From Actinospica durhamensis (lineage in GTDB: Bacteria > Actinomycetota > Actinomycetes > Streptomycetales > Catenulisporaceae): 40,645 nt of DNA. Of this stretch, positions 16,433 to 24,080 are shown in pieces. The notes below the pieces were generated by a model. That model was not told the origin of the DNA and did no database searches. It worked only from the letters and a program-made list of their open reading frames with translations. Position 1 is the stretch's first letter. Every line of letters starts with the position of its first letter. The DNA is taken from NCBI RefSeq assembly GCF_018139695.1, contig NZ_JAGSOG010000048.1, positions 1 through 40,645 on the forward strand, in the 5' to 3' direction. Position numbers and translations under genes: made by a program.

Positions 16433-17728
16433 TCAGCCCTTCGCCGCTGCGCTGTTCGCGGCCGCGACGATCGCGGCGGGCGAGCCCTGGCCGGCCATCA
16501 GGTTGACCACGGCGGTGTTCAGCGCGTTACCGACGTTCTGGCCGAACTCGGTGTCGAGGTACATCATCGAGTAGGAGGCCTTGTTGACCGCCTGCATCGA
16601 GGAGACGTTGTAGGACTCGGTCACCGCCGACTGCGCGGCCGGGTTGACCGGGATCGCGTCGAGCGCCTTCGAGTAGGCCTCCTGCTGGGGCGTGGTCACC
16701 AGGAACTCGAGGAAGCCGAAGGCCGCGGACGGGGCGTTCTTCGATATCGAGTACCCGTCGCTGCCACCCATGATCGCGCTCGGGTCACCCTGGCCACCCG
16801 CGACGGCCGGGAACGGGAACCAGCCCAGGTCCGGCAGCGGCTGCTGGTTCGGGGTCAGGCTCGCGATCACTCCCGGGTCCCAGTTGCCCATGAGCTCCAT
16901 CGCGGCCTTGTGGTTCGCGACCAGACCGGCCGACGAGCCCGCGCCCTGCTGCGAGGAGGTGGTCAGGAAGCCCTTCTGGAACGGGTTGACGCCCAGGAAC
17001 GAGGACAGGTCCTGGCCGGCCTTGGTCCAGCACGGGTCGGTGAACGACAGCGACTTCGCCGTGCTCGCCATCGTCGCCTGGCTGCACTCGCGCAGCGCGA
17101 AGTTGTAGTACCAGTGCGCGGCCGGCCACGCGTCCTTCGCGCCCACCGCGATCGGCGTGACGTTCTGCGCCTTGAGCTTCGCGACGTCCGTCTCGAGCTC
17201 GGCGATCGTGGTCGGGGTCGAGGTGATCCCGGCCTGCTGGAACAGGGTCTTGCTGTAGTAGATGCCCTCGGGCTGGGTGTCGAGCGGCATCGCGTAGACC
17301 GAGCCGTCGATCGTGTCGGCGGCCAGCGCGGCGGAGGACACGTTCGACTTGTCCGTCGCGGAGAGGTTGAGCGCCTGGAGCTGGTCGGCGTCGACCATCG
17401 ACTGCATCTTGCCGCCGCCGCGCTGCAGGAAGATGTCCGGTGCGGAGTTGGAGTTCAGCGCGGTCTGCAGCTTCCCGTCCAGGTCCTCGTTCTGGATCGT
17501 CACGATGTTGACGGTGACGTTCGGGTGCAGCGCGTGGTAGGCCTTCGCGGCGTTCAGGAAGTAATCCTGGCCCGGGCCGGTGGTCGAGTTCTGCCAGACC
17601 GTCAACGTCACGTTGCCGTCGGCCGAACCGCCGCCGCCACCGCTACTGCCACCGGCACAACCGGTGGCCGCAAGCGCAGTGCCCAAGGCGATCGCGGCAG
17701 CCATAGCGCCGCGCGTTTTCCTCGTCAT
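16433..17728 (-). CDS. Sugar-binding lipoprotein of ABC importer
   Basis: 431 residues starting at ATG 17728, with GGAG eight bases upstream. A lipoprotein signal peptide is present: MTRKTRGAMAAAIALGTALAATGC, with the lipobox A-T-G-C and a Gly/Ser-rich tether after it. The remainder is a family 1 extracellular solute-binding protein (TVWQNSTTGPGQDYF, YAMPLDTQPEGIYYSKTLFQQAG, ELMGNWDPGV, GGSDGYSISKNAPS). It captures oligosaccharides outside the cell for the two permeases downstream. Transcription starts within the 137-bp region shared with the divergent lacI gene. Confidence 0.94.
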   Translation of the reverse strand: MTRKTRGAMAAAIALGTALAATGCAGGSSGGGGGSADGNVTLTVWQNSTTGPGQDYFLNAAKAYHALHPNVTVNIVTIQNEDLDGKLQTALNSNSAPDIFLQRGGGKMQSMVDADQLQALNLSATDKSNVSSAALAADTIDGSVYAMPLDTQPEGIYYSKTLFQQAGITSTPTTIAELETDVAKLKAQNVTPIAVGAKDAWPAAHWYYNFALRECSQATMASTAKSLSFTDPCWTKAGQDLSSFLGVNPFQKGFLTTSSQQGAGSSAGLVANHKAAMELMGNWDPGVIASLTPNQQPLPDLGWFPFPAVAGGQGDPSAIMGGSDGYSISKNAPSAAFGFLEFLVTTPQQEAYSKALDAIPVNPAAQSAVTESYNVSSMQAVNKASYSMMYLDTEFGQNVGNALNTAVVNLMAGQGSPAAIVAAANSAAAKG

Positions 17729-17746
17729 CGTGGAAACTCCCTGATC

Positions 17747-17756
17747 CGTTGTCGAT
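17747..17756. promoter_or_regulatory. Possible second, incomplete operator copy
   Basis: CGTTGTCGAT repeats exactly the left half and centre of the main palindrome at 17826-17845, but its right half is degenerate. It lies 18 bases upstream of the binding-protein start codon, inside that gene's 5' leader, at 82 bp from the main site. Confidence 0.4.
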
Positions 17757-17797
17757 GTCACACCTGGCCCAAGAGGGCATCGGGGGGACTGGCGATG

Positions 17798-17827
17798 AGT
17801 CTGCGCGCCGTCTGCCGATCTTGTCAA
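17798..17827 (-). promoter_or_regulatory. Promoter of the binding-protein/permease/GH51 operon
   Basis: On the minus strand TTGACA (17827-17822) is a perfect -35 box, followed after 18 bases by CAGACT (17803-17798) as a weak -10. The -35 box overlaps the operator palindrome by two bases. Confidence 0.5.
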
Positions 17828-17845
17828 TCGTTGTCGATAACGATT
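17826..17845. promoter_or_regulatory. LacI-type operator between divergent operons
   Basis: AATCGTTGTCGATAACGATT: 7-bp perfect arms around GTCGAT, with the centre close to GTTATCGATAAC, a typical LacI-family half-site arrangement. It overlaps the -35 box of the minus-strand transporter promoter and the -35 box of the plus-strand lacI promoter, so one bound repressor could block both. Confidence 0.75.
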
Positions 17846-17859
17846 TCTAACGCTAGGGT
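17831..17859 (+). promoter_or_regulatory. Promoter of the second lacI gene (leaderless)
   Basis: TTGTCG (17831-17836), 17-base spacer, TAGGGT (17854-17859); the GTG start at 17866 is seven bases after the -10 box, so the mRNA is predicted to be leaderless. Confidence 0.55.
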
Positions 17860-17865
17860 GGCGCC

Positions 17866-18885
17866 GTGCAGCAGCCCAGAGCCCGAGTCACCATCCGCGA
17901 CGTCGCCGAGCAAGCCGGCGTCTCGGTCGCCACCGTGTCCAAGGTCATCAACGACCGCTACGGCGTGGCGGCGGAGACGATGGCCCGTGTCCAGGGCGTG
18001 ATCCGCGAGCTCGGCTACGAGGCGAGCCTGGTCGCGCAGAGCCTGCGCAACCACCGCACGAACGTGATCGGCATACTGGTCGCGGACCTCGAGCCGTTCA
18101 GCACCGAGCTGCTCAAGGGCGCGGCGGACGCGATCCGCGGCAGCGGCTTCGAGCTGGTCGTCTACAGCGCGGGTGGCCGCCCCGGCGATGTGGGGGGATG
18201 GGAGAAACGATACCTCTCGCGGCTGAGCGGCACGCTGGTGGACGGCGCGGTGCTGGTGACGCCCACGGTCGTGGACGTGCAGTACGGCTCGCCCGTGGTC
18301 GCGGTCGATCCGCACACCGGATCCTCGAGCCTTCCGAGCGTCGACGCGGACAACCTGCGCGGCGGGCGCCTGGCCACCGAGCACCTGCTGGGCCTCGGGC
18401 ACCGGCGGATCGGGATGCTGGCCGGCCGCGCGGACCTCGAGTCCGCGCAGCTGCGCGAGCAGGGCTACCGCGAGGCGCTGGCGGCGGCCGGCGTGCCGGT
18501 CGACGACACTCTGGTGCGCGTCGGCGGGTACGATCCGAACCTGTCGCGGCTCGTGGCCCAGGAGCTGCTGACCGGTCCACAGCGTCCGACCGCGGTGTTC
18601 GCCGCGAACGACGTGACGGCGATCGCGACGATAGAAGTCGCGCAGCAGCTGGGGCTGCGGGTGCCCGAGGACGTCTCGGTCGTCGGATTCGACAACATCC
18701 CCGAGTCCGCGCTGTGCGTCCCGCCGCTGACCACCGTCAACCAGCCCATCCGGACGATGGGCGAGCGCGCGGTGGAACTGCTGATCCGGCTGATCCGCGA
18801 GCAGCCCGTGGAGCACACGCACCTCACCCTGGCCACCGAACTCGTCGTGCGCGCGTCGAGCGCCCCGCCGCGCAGCGCACCCTGA
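17866..18885 (+). CDS. LacI-family repressor of the arabinoside/xyloside operon
   Basis: 339 residues starting at GTG 17866, without a ribosome binding site and seven bases after a -10 box (leaderless). The HTH is VTIRDVAEQAGVSVATVSKVIN with the hinge RVQGVIRELGYEASLVAQSLR; the effector domain includes IGILVADLEPF, HRRIGMLAGRADL and DVSVVGFDNIPES. It is divergent from the transporter/GH51 operon and its own promoter overlaps the central palindrome, so it most likely represses both operons and itself until a sugar released from arabinoxylan binds it. A 16-bp terminator stem follows. Confidence 0.94.
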   Translation: MQQPRARVTIRDVAEQAGVSVATVSKVINDRYGVAAETMARVQGVIRELGYEASLVAQSLRNHRTNVIGILVADLEPFSTELLKGAADAIRGSGFELVVYSAGGRPGDVGGWEKRYLSRLSGTLVDGAVLVTPTVVDVQYGSPVVAVDPHTGSSSLPSVDADNLRGGRLATEHLLGLGHRRIGMLAGRADLESAQLREQGYREALAAAGVPVDDTLVRVGGYDPNLSRLVAQELLTGPQRPTAVFAANDVTAIATIEVAQQLGLRVPEDVSVVGFDNIPESALCVPPLTTVNQPIRTMGERAVELLIRLIREQPVEHTHLTLATELVVRASSAPPRSAP

Positions 18886-18916
18886 CCCACCCCGGCACCC
18901 GGCCGCAGCCGCGGTC

Positions 18917-18965
18917 CGGGCTCCGGCGCCCGGGCCGCGTTCGCGTGCTCGGGCGCCGGAGCCCG
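18917..18965 (+). terminator. 16-bp perfect stem after the second lacI gene
   Basis: CGGGCTCCGGCGCCCG (18917-18932) and CGGGCGCCGGAGCCCG (18950-18965) pair perfectly around a 17-base loop, 31 bp after the lacI stop. It separates lacI from the GH3 gene, which then needs its own promoter or some read-through. Confidence 0.75.
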
Positions 18966-19040
18966 AAGCCGAAACCCGCGGCACCACACCGCACCTCACG
19001 CGGGCACCCGGACCACTCGGGCGCCCGGCTCCACCCCGGA

Positions 19041-19059
19041 CGGGAGGCCACGCCTCCCG
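19041..19059 (+). promoter_or_regulatory. Leader hairpin just before the GH3 ribosome binding site
   Basis: CGGGAGGC-CAC-GCCTCCCG, an 8-3-8 perfect hairpin ending three bases before the AAGGAC ribosome binding site (19063-19068) of the GH3 gene. It may be a second terminator, an operator, or a structure affecting translation. Confidence 0.55.
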
Positions 19060-19076
19060 ATTAAGGACAGCCGCAC

Positions 19077-21500
19077 ATGGCTACAGAAGTAACCGCTCTC
19101 ACCGAGCCGTGGCGCGATTCGACCGCCCCGACGGCAGATCGGGTCAAAGACCTCATATCGCGCATGTCGGTGCGGGAGAAGGTGGCGCAGCTGTACGGGG
19201 TGTGGGTGGGCGCCGACGCCACCTCAGGGCAGGTGGCGCCGTTCCAGCATTCCTCGGAGCTGCCTCCCGCCGACTGGTCCGACGTGCTGCGCGACGGCAT
19301 CGGGCAGCTCACCCGCCCGTTCGGCACCGCGCCGGTGGACCCGGTGGCCGGGGCGCGCGCGGTGGCCAACACGCAGCGGGAGCTCGCCGAAGCCGGCCAG
19401 GGCATCCCGGCGCTGGTGCACGAGGAGTGCCTGACCGGTCTCGGGGCGTGGCAGGCCACGATCTACCCGTCGCCGCTGTGCTGGGGCGCGAGCTTCGACC
19501 CGGAACTCGTGCGCAGCGTGGGCGAACGGATCGGCGCGAGCCTGCGACGGCTGGGCGTGCACCAGGGCCTGGCCCCGGTGCTCGACGTCGCGCGGGATCT
19601 GCGCTGGGGCCGGGTCGAGGAGACCATCGCGGAGGACCCGTACCTCGTCGGCACGCTCGGCGCGGCGTACGTGCGCGGCCTCGAGTCCACCGGAGTCGTC
19701 GCGACCCTCAAGCACTTCGCCGGCTACAGCGCCTCGCGCGCGGGACGCAACCTCGCCCCCGTCTCGATCGGGCCGCGGGAGCTGGCTGACGTGATCCTGC
19801 CGCCGTTCGAGATGGCGCTGCACGCCGGCGCCCGTTCGGTGATGAACTCGTACTCCGACAACGACGGGGTACCGGTCGCCGGCGACCCGGCGCTGCTGAC
19901 CGACCTGCTGCGCGGAACCTACGGTTTCACCGGCACGGTCGTGTCGGACTACTTCTCCGTGGCGTTCCTGCTCAATCTGCACCGCACCGCGGGCACGAAG
20001 GCCCAGGCCGCCGTGCAGGCGCTGGCCGCGGGCATCGACGTCGAACTGCCGACCGTGGACTGCTTCGGCACGCCGCTGATCGAGGCGCTGGAGTCGGGCG
20101 AGGCGGACATCGCGCTGGTGGACCTGGCACTGGAGCGGGTGCTGACCCAGAAGTGCGACCTCGGACTGCTCGACGCGGACTGGTCGCCCGAAGCCCCGAT
20201 CCTCTCCGAGGTCGACCAGCGGCTCGACGACGACGAGTCTCGCGCACTGGCCGGGCGCCTGGCCCGGCGCGCGATCGTGCTGCTGCGCAACGAGGGCGGC
20301 GCACTGCCGCTGGCCGCGGGCAGCCGCCTGGCCGTCGTCGGTCCGCGCGCGCACGTCGCGGACGCCGTCTTCGGCTGCTACTCCTTCCCCCGGCACATCG
20401 GCGTGCACCACCCGGACCTCGCGCTCGGCGTCGAGTCGCGCACCGTCCTCGAGGCGCTGCAGGCCGACCCGGCCGGATACCGGATCAGCTACGCGCAGGG
20501 CTGCCCGGTCCCCGACACCGAGAGCTCCGTGCGGCTGCGGGCCGAGCGCGCGGCGGCCGAGGGCGGCGCGGCACCCGACGCCGTGGACGACGAGGCGCTG
20601 CGGGAACTGGGCGACCGCCAGATCGCCGAGGCCGTCGCGGCCGCGCGCGAGGCCGAGTTGTGCGTCGCAGTGCTCGGCGACGTTTCCGGCCTGTTCGGCA
20701 ACGGGACCTCCGGCGAGGGCTGCGACACCTCCGACCTGCGCCTGCCCGGGCGCCAGGGCGAGCTGCTCGAGGCACTGCTGGACACCGGAACGCCGGTCGT
20801 CCTGGTGTTGCTGGTGGGCCGTCCGTACGAGCTGTCCCGGTACGCCGACCGGCTCGCCGCCGTGGTCTGCGGCTTCCTGCCGGGCGAAGAGGGCGCGAAC
20901 GCGCTGGCGGACGTGCTGTCCGGACGGGTGGACCCGTCCGGCCGGCTCCCGATCGGATTCCCGGCGGAGGGCGCGAACCAGCCCTCGACGTACCTCGCCT
21001 CCACCCTGGCCCAGCGCAGCGACGTGAGCACGGTGGACCCGACGCCGCTCTACCCCTTCGGCCACGGCCTGTCCTACAACCCGGCGGTCTGGACGGACCC
21101 GGTGCTCCCGGCGGGCGAGGCGTGGCCGACCGACGGCACGCTGCAGCTCGCGGTGACCCTCCGCAACGACGGCGCGTCCGCCACCAGCGAGGTGGTCCAG
21201 GTCTACCTGCACGACCCGCAGGCCGAGGTGGCCCGCCCCGTGCAGCAGCTGATCGCCGCCCCGCGGATCGATCTGCAGCCGGGCACGACGCGCACGGTCG
21301 TCATCGACCTGCCGGCCGACGCGACCTCGTACACCGGCCGCGCCGGCCGCCGGATCGTCGAGCCGGGCGAGGTGGAACTCTGGGTCGGCGCCTCAAGCAC
21401 CGACATCCGCGCGCGGCTCACCGCCCACCTGACCGGCGCCCGACGCGAGGTCGGCTTCGACCGCGCGTTCCAGCCGACGGTGAGCATTGTCGAAGGCTGA
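19077..21500 (+). CDS. GH3 glycosidase (beta-xylosidase/beta-glucosidase type)
   Basis: 807 residues, a full three-domain GH3 enzyme. The TIM-barrel domain has DRVKDLISRMSVREKVAQL, VARDLRWGRVEET, EDPYLVG, LKHFAGYSA and the nucleophile Asp291 in TVVSDYFSV. The alpha/beta sandwich follows (ARRAIVLLRNEGGALPL, LLVGRPYELS) and a fibronectin III-like domain ends the protein (LQLAVTLRNDGASATSEVVQVYLHDP). There is no signal peptide, so it is cytoplasmic and probably finishes breakdown of imported xylo-, arabino- or gluco-oligosaccharides together with the GH51 enzyme. Xyloside specificity is suggested only by context. It is downstream of lacI in the same direction, but a terminator lies between them. 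Confidence 0.93.
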   Translation: MATEVTALTEPWRDSTAPTADRVKDLISRMSVREKVAQLYGVWVGADATSGQVAPFQHSSELPPADWSDVLRDGIGQLTRPFGTAPVDPVAGARAVANTQRELAEAGQGIPALVHEECLTGLGAWQATIYPSPLCWGASFDPELVRSVGERIGASLRRLGVHQGLAPVLDVARDLRWGRVEETIAEDPYLVGTLGAAYVRGLESTGVVATLKHFAGYSASRAGRNLAPVSIGPRELADVILPPFEMALHAGARSVMNSYSDNDGVPVAGDPALLTDLLRGTYGFTGTVVSDYFSVAFLLNLHRTAGTKAQAAVQALAAGIDVELPTVDCFGTPLIEALESGEADIALVDLALERVLTQKCDLGLLDADWSPEAPILSEVDQRLDDDESRALAGRLARRAIVLLRNEGGALPLAAGSRLAVVGPRAHVADAVFGCYSFPRHIGVHHPDLALGVESRTVLEALQADPAGYRISYAQGCPVPDTESSVRLRAERAAAEGGAAPDAVDDEALRELGDRQIAEAVAAAREAELCVAVLGDVSGLFGNGTSGEGCDTSDLRLPGRQGELLEALLDTGTPVVLVLLVGRPYELSRYADRLAAVVCGFLPGEEGANALADVLSGRVDPSGRLPIGFPAEGANQPSTYLASTLAQRSDVSTVDPTPLYPFGHGLSYNPAVWTDPVLPAGEAWPTDGTLQLAVTLRNDGASATSEVVQVYLHDPQAEVARPVQQLIAAPRIDLQPGTTRTVVIDLPADATSYTGRAGRRIVEPGEVELWVGASSTDIRARLTAHLTGARREVGFDRAFQPTVSIVEG

Positions 21501-21509
21501 CCCAAGACT

Positions 21510-21547
21510 CGGTGCAAGCCGGCGCGAACGAGCGCCGGCTTGCACCG
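21510..21547 (+). terminator. 16-bp perfect stem after the GH3 gene
   Basis: CGGTGCAAGCCGGCGC (21510-21525) and GCGCCGGCTTGCACCG (21532-21547) pair perfectly around a 6-base loop, ten bases after the stop. Confidence 0.85.
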
Positions 21548-21601
21548 TATCCATAGGCGCCCGTCACCGTGCCGGGCGTCGTGTTTCCGGCTCGGCCTGG
21601 A

Positions 21602-21641
21602 GCCGTTGGTGGCCGTTGGTGGCCTTTGGTGGCCGTTGGTG
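21602..21641. repeat. Four tandem copies of GCCGTTGGTG
   Basis: Copies at 21602, 21612, 21622 (GCCTTTGGTG) and 21632. The array lies immediately before the end of the small minus-strand gene at 21647, between convergent genes. Confidence 0.9.
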
Positions 21642-21646
21642 GCTCG

Positions 21647-21976
21647 TCACGTGGCAATCGGAGTGGCGATCCACCAGGCGTCGACGCGATCAAGCGGAAT
21701 GCGCACGTCCATCATGCTTGCATCAGCCGCACCCTGCCGCGTCTCGTCCGTGTGCAGATGCAGGTACTCCGCCGCGTCATCCTCCAGCCGCTGCTGCCGA
21801 TAAGCCGCAGCGAGGTCCGCGGGCAGTGCATCGTCCACGAAGGCACCCGAGCTGAACACGTAACCGGTCAACAGGGCACCTCCGACCAAGACCGAGACCC
21901 GGTACGGGTCGCTCCGAGCGTGTTCACCGGACGCGTCCTTCGAGATCGCCTCCAGCAGAGGGTCTGGTCTGCGCAT
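21647..21976 (-). CDS. Small protein, weakly gas-vesicle-accessory (GvpU)-like
   Basis: 109 residues starting at ATG 21976; no good ribosome binding site is visible. The sequence alternates as a small beta-rich fold: RVSVLVGGALLTGYVFSSGAFVDD, a helix (LPADLAAAYRQQRLEDDA), then AEYLHLHTDE and VRIPLDRVDAWWIATP. This order, strand with VGG-x-LLTG and a terminal R-V-x-L-x-x-V-D-x-W-W segment, resembles GvpU-like accessory proteins and unnamed relatives in streptomycetes, but no other gas-vesicle genes are present. No membrane segment or signal peptide. Function unknown. Confidence 0.6.
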   Translation of the reverse strand: MRRPDPLLEAISKDASGEHARSDPYRVSVLVGGALLTGYVFSSGAFVDDALPADLAAAYRQQRLEDDAAEYLHLHTDETRQGAADASMMDVRIPLDRVDAWWIATPIAT

Positions 21977-22113
21977 GCCGCAATTCTGCGCAGAGCATCC
22001 GGGTCGCTGCACCTCAGACAAGGCAGACGGGGGTCGGCAGGCCGGCAAAGTGGCCAGCGGCCCTCGGGGCGGGCGAGGGGCTCGTACGTGCGACCGTGCC
22101 AGTCCGACCGCCG

Positions 22114-23844
22114 TCAGAGCTGGGACAGCGCCGGGACCAGGTCGTCCAGGCCGAGCGGGCTGAGCGACAGGGCTTTCATGTGCCAGGCCTTCAGGTCGAA
22201 CTCCTCGCCGCGCTCGGCGTGCGCGGCGCGGGCGGCCTCGCGGCCGGCCAGCCAGGCGCGTTCGCCGAGTTTGTAGCCGATCGCCTGGCCGGGCAGGCCC
22301 AGGTAGCGGATCAGTTCGCTGTCCAGGAACTCGCCGGGGCGCCCGCTGTTGCGGCCGAAGAAGTCGCGGGCCAGCTCCGGTGTCCAGCTCTCGCCGGGGT
22401 GGAAGTCCGCGTCCTGCGGGATGCGCAGTTCCAGGTGCATGCCGATGTCGACGATCACCCGGATCGCCCGCATCAGCTGGGCGTCGAGGAAGCCAAGGCG
22501 TTCGGCCGGGTCGCCGAGGTAGCCGAGTTCGTCCATCAGCCGCTCCGCGTACAGCGCCCAACCTTCGCTGTTGGCGCTGATGCGGCCGATCGTGACCTGA
22601 TACCGGGACAGTTGGTCGGCCAGCAGCGTCCATTGCGCCAGCTGCAGGTGATGGCCGGGCAGGCCCTCGTGATACCAGGTGGAGACCAGGCCCCAGGTCG
22701 GGAACCGGGTGTGGCCCAGGGTCGGCAGCCACGTGCGCCCGGGCCGGGCGAAGTCGAGTGACGGCGCGGTGTAGTAGGGGGCGGCGGCGCTGCCGGCCGG
22801 AGCGAGCATCGCCTCCACCTTCCGGATCGGACCGGCCAGGTCGAAGTGCGTGCCGTCCAAGTCCCGGATCGCCTGGTCCATCAGCTCCTGCAGCCATACG
22901 CGCACCTCCTCCGCGCCCTCGATCGCGTGGCCGTGCTCGTTCAAGTGGGTCATCGCCTCGAGCGCGGTGGCCCCGGGCAGGATCTGCTCGGCCACGGACC
23001 GCATCTCCGCGCTGATCCGGTGGAATTCCGCCCATCCCCAGGCGTAGGCCTCGTCCAGGTCCACGTCCGCGCCGGTGTACGCGCGGGCCGAGCGCAGATA
23101 GCGTTCCCGGCCGACGGCGTCCGCAGTGCCCTGCACGGCCGGGGCATACTCGTCGCGCAGCCAGTCGCGCAGCTGCCGCACGCCGCTGTCCGCGATGCGC
23201 GCGGCCTCCGCGAGTTCGGGACGCACCTTCTCGGGACCCCCTGCGGCGAACACCTCGAACCAGCTCGGGTCGCCTTCGCCTTCGCCGTCTTCGGCTCCCG
23301 CAGCGGCCTGACCGTCCTCGCCCTCGCCCAGCCAGGTGGCCAACTGGCCGAGCACCGCCTCGACCTGCCGCGGCGCGGCCTTGAGATCGCGCTCTACGCC
23401 CGCGGCGAGCGCGGCCCGGTATCCGGCCAGCGCCTCCGGCACGCGACGCAGACGCCCGGCGATCACCGACCAGTCGGCCTCCGTCGCGGCGGGCATGGCG
23501 ACGAAGACGCTGCGCACCGAGTGCACCGGAGAATGCAGGTTGCCCACGGCTCGCAGGTGATCCCCGGCGTCGTACTGGGCCAGCGTCGCGGACAGCCGCT
23601 CACGCAGCAGCCTGGCGCACTGCGCCTCGGCCGGATCGGCGGCGAGACCCGCGGCCGTGGACCGCTCGAGATCGTCGAGGGTGGCGCGGAGCAGCTCGGC
23701 GCGGGCGTCGGCTCCGGCGGGAGAATAGTCAGGCAGCCGATCGTCGTCGAGGTTCACTCCGAGCGAAGTGGCGAGGATCGGATCGAGCCGGCACAGGGCG
23801 TCGAGACAGGCGTCGGCGATCTGGCGAGGATTCAGGTCGGTCAT
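22114..23844 (-). CDS. DUF885-family zinc-hydrolase-like protein
   Basis: 576 residues, a normal length for DUF885. The putative zinc site is HEGLPGHH (residues 392-399) with a downstream NSEGWALYAERLMDE (425-439) supplying the third ligand, the arrangement of thermolysin/M32-like helical peptidases. Mostly alpha-helical, without a signal peptide, so cytoplasmic. A Glu/Gly/Asp-rich low-complexity loop lies at ~172-192 (GEGEDGQAAAGAEDGEGEGD). The start is ATG 23844 (MTDLNPRQIAD); upstream residues in the same frame are not protein-like, and no Shine-Dalgarno sequence precedes it. Substrates of this family are largely unknown; peptide hydrolysis is likely. Two small inverted repeats lie upstream. 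Confidence 0.9.
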   Translation of the reverse strand: MTDLNPRQIADACLDALCRLDPILATSLGVNLDDDRLPDYSPAGADARAELLRATLDDLERSTAAGLAADPAEAQCARLLRERLSATLAQYDAGDHLRAVGNLHSPVHSVRSVFVAMPAATEADWSVIAGRLRRVPEALAGYRAALAAGVERDLKAAPRQVEAVLGQLATWLGEGEDGQAAAGAEDGEGEGDPSWFEVFAAGGPEKVRPELAEAARIADSGVRQLRDWLRDEYAPAVQGTADAVGRERYLRSARAYTGADVDLDEAYAWGWAEFHRISAEMRSVAEQILPGATALEAMTHLNEHGHAIEGAEEVRVWLQELMDQAIRDLDGTHFDLAGPIRKVEAMLAPAGSAAAPYYTAPSLDFARPGRTWLPTLGHTRFPTWGLVSTWYHEGLPGHHLQLAQWTLLADQLSRYQVTIGRISANSEGWALYAERLMDELGYLGDPAERLGFLDAQLMRAIRVIVDIGMHLELRIPQDADFHPGESWTPELARDFFGRNSGRPGEFLDSELIRYLGLPGQAIGYKLGERAWLAGREAARAAHAERGEEFDLKAWHMKALSLSPLGLDDLVPALSQL

Positions 23845-23856
23845 CAACGTATCGTG

Positions 23857-23904
23857 CCGTACGAACACGAGTACGGTCCAGAGGTGGCAGCGGGTTATTA
23901 CCCG
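23857..23904. promoter_or_regulatory. Two short inverted repeats upstream of the DUF885 gene
   Basis: CCGTAC-GAACACGA-GTACGG (23857-23876) and CGGGT-TATT-ACCCG (23891-23904) lie 12 and 46 bases upstream of the start codon. Either could be an operator. Beyond them (23925-23955) CATCCCG is repeated several times. Confidence 0.35.
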
Positions 23905-24080
23905 GGGTCGATCGCGGCTATCGCATCCCGTATCCCCATCCCGCATCCCGCATTTCGCAGACAAGGCCCCGTCAGGAAGGGTGTCCAGATCGGCGTCCAC
24001 GGCAGCCTCGCGGGCAGGCATGGATGTGTGCGCCGAACCTGGACACCCTTCGCGTCAACCGTCTAAGGCCGAGGGGCCCG

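Noticed and set aside
19224-21212. 662-residue minus-strand frame opposite the GH3 gene
   Set aside because: Antisense shadow; low-complexity composition while all GH3 motifs are on the plus strand.
21602-21641. CRISPR array
   Set aside because: Units are 10 bp, directly adjacent without spacers, and no cas genes are present.
21647-21976. Gas vesicle gene cluster
   Set aside because: Only one weakly GvpU-like small protein is present and no structural gas-vesicle gene is nearby.
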